A DNA stretch of 64,000 nucleotides from Chrysomallon squamiferum. Lineage: Eukaryota > Mollusca > Gastropoda > Neomphalida > Peltospiridae. The notes under the pieces were generated by a model. That model saw only the letters and a program-made list of their open reading frames with translations, made no database searches and was not told the origin of the DNA. Positions 57,393 to 64,000 of this stretch are shown here, piece after piece. The first letter of the stretch is position 1. Each line of letters opens with the position of its first letter. The stretch is taken from contig CM022670.1 of NCBI GenBank assembly GCA_012295275.1, positions 36,388,085 through 36,452,084 on the forward strand, given 5' to 3'. Made by a program: the position numbers and the translations under genes.

Positions 57393-57973
57393 ATTTTATT
57401 ATTTTTATTATTTTTATTTTTTTTATTTTTGTTTCGCGTAGCCATAGGTACAGTAGGTTAACAGTTTTTAGTATGCTAATGAATGATAATGATTGCTTGG
57501 GATCTGTAACAATTCTTGTTAATTGAAAACGTTATCATCTTCTCTTCAACTGTTAGGGGCTCAGGCAAGCCCAGGCTGGTTTTACGTATTAAATATTGAG
57601 GGCAAGGAATCTACAAAGATGACATTCCCAGATAATAGGCATCTTTTTGCCAATTAAATTAAAAAAAAACCCTAAAACAAGCAAATAAAAAGGTAACTGA
57701 AAGAGAATTAAAAAAAATAAAAAAAAAAAAATAAAAAGAAACTATCATTATAATAATAATAATAATTATTATTATTATTTTATTTTATTTTTATATAAAT
57801 CGTAGTTTTTTAGAATGTGTTAAAAATCTGTGTGTGTGTGTTTTATGTAAAAAAAAAATATAACCATTAATCTTTTTAATGATAATGATAACAACAGCAA
57901 CAACAGCATCAACGACAATAATAACGAAAATAAACCTAATAAAATTAATATATTATAATGCAAAATCTGTTTT

Positions 57974-57978
<5 letters not shown>

Positions 57979-58020
<42 letters not shown>
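57979..58020. repeat. (GA)n microsatellite
   Basis: About 21 perfect GA units. Confidence 0.96.
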
Positions 58021-58024
<4 letters not shown>

Positions 58025-58394
58025 TATATTCAAGAAATTATCATTTCGATATACACAGAAAATAGCTTATTTAGTCTTTTTTTTTATTATTATTATTTTT
58101 TTATTTTCCTAAACCATATTACTACTTAATTAACTAAACTAACTGGTGAATACTAGTATATCTTCTTCTTTCATTTAAAAACTACATCCACTAAATCCTG
58201 TTGCACTTTTTTTTTTTTCTTCTACTGTAACTCAACGCTGTTCTATTGAGCAGTCACCTGCACAAACACGTGAAAAACATACCTCGATGGATGGAAACCT
58301 CTAACAGTTTGCGTGACCAAGGAAATAGTTATATCAGATTTTCAGAATCACCTGGCAGTCAGAAACACACAAATTAGGCGCTAGTTTAAGAAAA

Positions 58395-58877
58395 GAATAT
58401 AAAAGTGACCACTGATGGAAGATTTGGCAGTGCAGCACTGGCAGTTGTGAGCAAACCATTGAGGCTCCAGAACGGAGAAATGTGGAGATGACAGATATAC
58501 AGGTAAGATTCATTATTATTTTGTTTGCTCTCTTTTTTTTTTTTCTTCCCATTTTTATTTATTTATTTTATCATATTTATTAGTATATGCTTTAAAAAAA
58601 ACTAAACTAATTTCGAGACTGATACGATGGTGAAATATTTTAGTAGCATGAACATTTTTTTTTTGCAATCTGTTTATTTTTTTAATGAAAAGAAAGAAAG
58701 AAAGAAAGAAAGAAAAAGAAAATATACTTTTATAAGAAATTCTTTAAAAATTAACAAAATCCTTATAGTAATTTTATGTTTAAAATTTTAACAGAATATT
58801 TGTTTTCTTGCCTTTATTATTACTGTAACTGAAATAAAATAAAAAGAAAGAAAGAAAGAAAGAAAAAGGCGGAGTCC

Positions 58878-58914
<37 letters not shown>

Positions 58915-59250
58915 AGAAATTTGCTTTGCATCTAATACAACAGAATTACACAGAATAATTTAAATAAGTATATAAATGATAGAAATGATTTTTTTTTTTT
59001 TCCAGCTTGGTTCCAGATGAACTTCAAATATTTGCACGCCGATGAGGTTTTGTAAGATGGTCATTGGTGGATAAATATTCAATGACCTTCTAACGATACC
59101 CATTGTTGTTTAATTTCACACAACCGTAACGAGGTGTAAAAAGAGATCCAAACTGTCCACTATGACGCAACAATGACACATGAAGGTAGTAAGCACCCAC
59201 CACCACAGCAGAAAAGACAAATAAACCGAATTTTAAATAAATTTGATACT
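58395..59250 (+). other. Possible spliced non-coding transcript
   Basis: ATATAAAAGTG (TATA-like, 58398) is followed about 100 bases on by a good donor, ATACAG|GTAAGA (58503). A strong polypyrimidine acceptor, TTTTTTTTTTCCAG, ends at about 59005. Neither flanking stretch holds a long open frame. (AAAG)n tracts (58690-58712, 58845-58864) and an A run lie in the would-be intron. Only splice-like motifs support this. Confidence 0.15.
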
Positions 59251-59291
59251 GAAAATGTATAATTATAATGAATCTATCGACGACGTCTGTA

Positions 59292-59293
<2 letters not shown>

Positions 59294-59351
<58 letters not shown>
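59294..59351. repeat. (AAT)n microsatellite
   Basis: About 19 AAT units. Confidence 0.96.
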
Positions 59352-59354
<3 letters not shown>

Positions 59355-60447
59355 GTATTAAGAACTGATAACTGGCGGATTCTGTCGAGCAGCAGTAGTT
59401 TGGTGTAAGGCTGATGTCCAAGTTTTAAAATGACTTAACTGGACGTGTTTTACACCGATCTATTTCAGCTCCAATTACGACTACTCGAAATCAAGTTAAA
59501 TATCAGTTAAACCTGTTTGACATCAGGTTTGCCTGACTGAAGAAGAAGAGGAAAGAGAAAAAAAAAAAAAAAATTACTTCCCAATATGTTTTTTTTTTTT
59601 TTTTTTTTTGTTCTGTTGCTAAGGCCTTTCTCTTGTAGTAAAGGTGTCTTAAACCGAATGAATCAAATATATGCTAATTGTCACACAGTGAAAATGCTTC
59701 TTCCGGATCGTCGGAAATGAACCGTATTAATAGTGGGTTTATCAAAGACTGTTTAATTTACGTGAGCTTTATGCACCCCGGAAACGTTTAATAACAGACA
59801 GATTGTTTTTAAATATACACACATTTATCTCGTTTTATCACATCCACATACGAGGCACATAGCCAACGATGGGCCCGTTTAAGAACTATCACGTAATTCA
59901 AAAGAAATTTCCTATTCCTTCGAACACAGAATCATAATTAGCCCACTAAAACCTGATGTAATATTATAGATAACGATATTAAATGCATAAAGAAATAGCC
60001 CAAACCGTCCCCATTCCCGTTTTATATTGTAAAACAACTTAAGATATCATTATTGATTTCCTGATGGCATTAGCAATGACTTGAAAACAAACGTGAGTGT
60101 ATAATGTGAATGCAGGCGATGTAAACGGTTCATAGTTTTTAAAATATACTATTTGTTTTTCTCCACAGATTCATTCGTTAATACTCACTAGCTCACTGAA
60201 CGATCAAAATAAGTGTCTGTAACTTTTTATTATTCTCCAAGACAACAGGGCAACTACTGGGGTATTTTTGGGCAGAAATTCATAATATCAGAAAGTTCGT
60301 TTGTAATGTCAAAATCAGTTGATCACTAATGATGGTGAAATGAGATTTGACAGTATATCATTTTGTATAAACATATAGTTTTCATGAATTTCTTCAATTA
60401 AAAACAATCCTGAATTTTACAAATGGCTACACAAATATGTGGTATAC

Positions 60448-61225
60448 GGATATAAGACCCTCCCCCGATCCAGAAGTGCACAGGTGGGCAAAAGCCATCC
60501 CACTAGTGAAAAAAACAAGGTAGAGCAAAAGCCCCTCCATAGATAAGAACAAAGTAGTACAAACTCCCCACAAATTAAAAAAACATATTCTATCATTGTT
60601 AAATTTAATTTTCCCTGACACCTAATTATCAAAAACATGGAATTTATGTATTAGTTATTCGGTCAAGTAAATTAGATATGATCAGCTTTAAGAACTGACC
60701 AGATAAAATTAATCCACATAATTAGCCCTTATTAAGGTGTCATAGCAGACCTTAGAAAATATAAAATGTTTTTGTCATGAAGCCAAAGTATCCAATGAGG
60801 TCTGGAGTTTTCATCAACTATTGATATTATTTTTGGAAATTATACTGAGTTTTGAAAATGGCAAAATTCCTCAAAACCTCATGTGATTGTATATGCTTTG
60901 AAATAAATCCTCTGTTCATACTGAATCTTCGATCTTAATTGTGATTACTGTTGCAGTACTTTCATAATAATAAAGTTGATTAAACACACACTAAAGTGAC
61001 AATCATGCCATTATTATGCTGATTTTGATAAATATGTACATAACTAGTTATTCTTTAATAAAATGGTTGTTTGCAAAACTGCTTTTTTCTTTTGTCCTGC
61101 TACACATTCCATGAGGAGGCGGGCTTTTGTCCTACCTTTTTTGTTTGTTTTTTTCACAGGGAAGTCTTTGTCTGCATGTGCTTTCATGGACTCTGGGTGT
61201 CCTGGGGGCTTACCTCCTATAATCA
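60448..61225. repeat. Diverged inverted repeat pair
   Basis: The plus strand at about 60515-60545 reads GTGAAAAAAACAAGGTAG then AGCAAAAGCCCCTCC. The complement of about 61100-61160 reads GTGAAAAAAACAAACAAAAA, then GGTAGGACAAAAGCCCGCC. Each arm also holds a weaker second CAAAAG unit. The arms flank about 550 bp with no protein. A decayed foldback element is possible. Confidence 0.35.
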
Positions 61226-62113
61226 AATTTAAATATCCCATTTGGATTGTTAATAAAATTGTTGCTTTTATACGTATTTAAATTAAAATTTTTGCAGTAA
61301 TTAATAGTTCATCCCCACTTTTTATGGTATATATTGGCAACTATAAGACCTCTTCATTGGTTGGTTTACTGAATTACGTGCAAGATACACGAATGCATAA
61401 CATTGCAATGTTCCACCACCAGAATTTGCCAACACTGAGAAAAGAGGATGCAGTAAAGTATTGGTCATGTGTGAGTGAACATTCTGTTAGAATCTAGGTC
61501 CGGTTGAAGTAGTAATAGTAAATATTGCTGCAGCTTTCTGCTGAAATACCAGTGTTGTAAAATAAAAAAAAACTGGCATCCTTCACTCTATCGTTTATTT
61601 GTAAATACATATTATTTAGTAAATAATATCATTTTCATTATCTGAAATGTGAATATTACATTTTTATGACTGCCTTATTTTACAAAAATTTAACACTGTA
61701 GTCTTTTTTTAAATGCTCTAAAAAAAAAGATAATATCTTTGAAAGAGACAGCTTTTCATCATTTAAACCAGCAGATGTGAAGGTTAAATTTGAATACAAA
61801 ACATCAGACTAAACTATGAAAACTTAAAACACCAGATTTTATTCTGAATGTAATCATGATTATATATCAATGTGAATTTCTTATTATAACATTCTACTGT
61901 TTTCAAAATTTATTAACACTAATTCATTAATTTAAAAACTTTTATTAAATATAAACTTAACATTCAGTTTATGTAAAATAATATAAAAATAATATCAATA
62001 ACAGTTAATAACTCATAAATATTTGCTTTAATATATATTTAATAAATGTTTTACTTTCTACCATTGCTAGAAGAATGTCTAACAATTATTTCCTGGTTTT
62101 AAAAATATTTTTT

Positions 62114-62116
<3 letters not shown>

Positions 62117-62191
<75 letters not shown>

Positions 62192-62222
62192 CATAATCAT
62201 AATCATAATAATAATAATAAAA
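62117..62222. repeat. (AAT)n microsatellite
   Basis: About 100 bp of AAT/TAA units with a few ATCATA interruptions near 62190. Confidence 0.95.
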
Positions 62223-62530
62223 TAATTGATATAAAATAATAATAAAACACTAAATCCACATCGTTTCAAATGTTACTTGTGCTTTATTTGAACAATTCAA
62301 GGATTCACAAAATTTAAGATTTGTAATTCAAATATTTCTTCTTGAACAGCAACAATGTTGCATGAAATTAATTAACCTTGTGAAGAGTGCCACATAATTT
62401 TCAGTTCTCAAAAGCAGTTTTTATTAATCTTTCTGGCTCAGTTATACTTCTTTCAATCCAGATCCACAGCTAGAAATATATCAACAGTATGTTTGGCTAA
62501 CCAGACAAATATACATACATTATACATATA

Positions 62531-62536
62531 TTTATT
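62531..62536 (-). terminator. AATAAA polyadenylation signal next to the NXT stop
   Basis: On the coding strand the NXT stop TGA (62542-62540) is followed by TTTAATAAATATATG, placing AATAAA only three bases after the stop. If used, the 3' UTR would be very short. Confidence 0.45.
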
Positions 62537-62539
62537 AAA

Positions 62540-63444
62540 TCATGGCTTCTCCAAAAATCGAAACACATCACTTGCAATTTTCCAAACTTTAGCCTGTGAA
62601 ATAAGAATAAAATTCTGACTGAATGCTTTCTTTTTGTTGTTGGCATATTTTACCGTTCCGAACACTGTCACAGCTATTGCCTTTTCACCTGGATTCAGGG
62701 GCTCTGTAAAACATAAAAATAAGTTTTAATTACAAACAGACAACAAGCAATTCTCTTAGGATGAAAACAAATGTTTAATGATACTTTATCAATACATCTA
62801 AAATATAAATAGCTATTACATGTGTTATTACATTTACAATGAAACGGGCAACATTTAATTGTTTGTTATTAGAGGCTAAGGAGTTTTTAAGTACACCTTC
62901 CTACATACAGCTGTTTAGAAATGGAAATAATTGGAGCACCAAGGACAACTGAAAATATAACCAGTTCACTGCTTGACTGATTGTTAAGGTCAGATTGTTG
63001 GATGAAGTTTTTTGAGCCTAGCACAACAGAACACACAACAAAATGACATCAATTCCAAAATAAAAGACTACAAAAAACAAATGCAGTTAAAACCTCAGTA
63101 AAAAATAAATATGAAATCTGTAATTGAAACAGTCTCTAAATATAAGTTATACAGAACACAACCAAGTTATTGGATGTTGTAAGCAATGCAATACACACAT
63201 GCATACTGATGTATATATAATAATCTATCCCATTTTCCAAACATGCTTTGAGGTGAATTTTTATTTAATTAAAAAAAAAAAAAAAAAAAATGTACTTACC
63301 CACTAAAGGTTGACAATTTAGTGAACTTAGCTGGTGTTCTGATGTAGGCAGTGCCTCAAAATACTTGAGTATTTCCTGAGACCCTGTGAGTGTGTTCCCG
63401 TTCCACACAACATTTGCTGTGTCCAAATACAACTTTCTAACCAG
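62540..63444 (-). CDS. NXT1: NXT1/NXT2 (p15), NTF2-like export factor, 3' part
   Basis: Two exons, 63444-63300 and 62703-62540, join in phase (G plus AG gives Glu) to about 102 residues. The sequence runs LVRKLYLDTANVVWNGNTL, then SEHQLSSLNCQPL, VTVFGTVKYANNKKKAF, SQNFILISQAKVWKIASDVF, and ends RFLEKP. This is the NTF2-like fold of NXT, the small subunit that stabilises the NXF1 mRNA export receptor. Compare human VWNGN, DCQPV, QNFIL and WKIASDCFRF. The first exon (about 35-40 residues, containing the YY-TMDKRR region) is missing and should lie to the right, beyond or near the window end. NXT1 and NXT2 are vertebrate duplicates, so this gene equals their common ancestor. Convergent with NAA15. 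Confidence 0.9.
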
Positions 63445-64000
63445 CTGAAAGAAAAACGACACAAATGAATTACTCACTCTTATACAAACCATTATGTCAT
63501 TTTTACTAATTATTCAAAGCATTCGGTGAACTTCCATTTACAAACATATTAATTTGTTTACTAGATATTAATCTGTTTTCTATTGAAAGCAGTTGAAAAA
63601 AAAAAAAAAAAAAAAAAAAAATTTAAGAAAAAAAAAAAGAGAGCAATCTCAAGTTATCTCCCATTATTAATACAAATATTAGTTAATTTCTTAAATACTG
63701 TCAGTTCTGTTTCAGTTAATTTAATCCAATACTGGTTTAAACATCTGACCAATAAAATATTGGTTAAACCTATACAAGTAATTATTTCAAGTAATTAAAA
63801 AAGTAAACAAAAAAACACACAAAACAAGGCTAAGTTACTTACCTCTCATGTTTTTGATTATCAATAAACATGTTTATATGTACATTTTAGTTTGTATTAG
63901 CCCACCAATATTACTCTATAAATGCATTACTTATTAGCAGTTTACTATCATAATTTCTAATATTTTTAATTTAAAATAGCAAAAACATCCCAATAAAATT
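63445..64000. other. NXT intron or upstream DNA
   Basis: It contains a poly(A)-rich stretch (63596-63640). A donor-like site occurs on the minus strand near 63840 (GAGAG|GTAAGT), but its phase does not fit the NXT exon, so no first exon is called. Confidence 0.5.

Noticed and set aside
54279-58112. Several open frames rich in Tyr, Phe, Ile or Lys
   Set aside because: Products of ATT, AAT, GA and A/T-run repeats.
63830-63900. Possible NXT upstream exon ending at a GTAAGT donor on the minus strand
   Set aside because: The frame has nearby stops and the phase does not match the next exon without shifting its acceptor.

Overview
This is an A+T-rich animal nuclear segment full of simple-sequence repeats, with intron-containing genes and ordinary GT-AG splice sites. 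I infer a lophotrochozoan, probably a mollusc. The basis is the compact gene structure, invertebrate-like protein divergence and an animal HtrL/WlaTC-type glycosyltransferase. This placement is inference, not proof.

Six protein-coding genes can be supported by joining exons across phase-compatible splice sites. From left to right they are: an HtrL/YibB-family type II membrane protein (minus strand, 337-3080); PCF11, the mRNA 3'-end cleavage and termination factor (minus, 9795-26446, 14 exons); RAB30 (plus, 28043-29674, 4 coding exons); RAB33B (minus, 35416-36569, 2 exons); NAA15, the auxiliary subunit of the NatA N-terminal acetyltransferase (plus, 37018-50357, 22 exons, 858 aa, fully intact); and the last two exons of NXT1/NXT2, the small partner of the mRNA exporter NXF1 (minus, 62540-63444, 5' end missing).

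PCF11/RAB30 and RAB33B/NAA15 are two head-to-head pairs, each around a shared promoter interval, and they lie beside each other. From memory, RAB30-PCF11 and RAB33B-NAA15 are also neighbours in the human genome, on different chromosomes. Both linkages may therefore be ancient. RAB30 and RAB33B act in Golgi traffic, PCF11 and NXT act in mRNA 3'-end formation and export, and NAA15 anchors NatA to ribosomes. No operon-like cooperation is implied.

PCF11 as given needs about five single-base corrections, three of which fall at A/T runs. The 2.58 kb NAA15 coding sequence needs none. NAA15 carries one convincing U12-type intron and one GC-AG intron. Its introns also hold a decayed antisense reading frame and a tandem repeat of about 525 bp.

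The remaining large intervals (3081-9794, 29675-35415, 50358-62539) hold UTR-like A+T-rich DNA, microsatellites and a few possible mobile-element remnants. I saw no tRNA, rRNA, CRISPR array or intact transposase.
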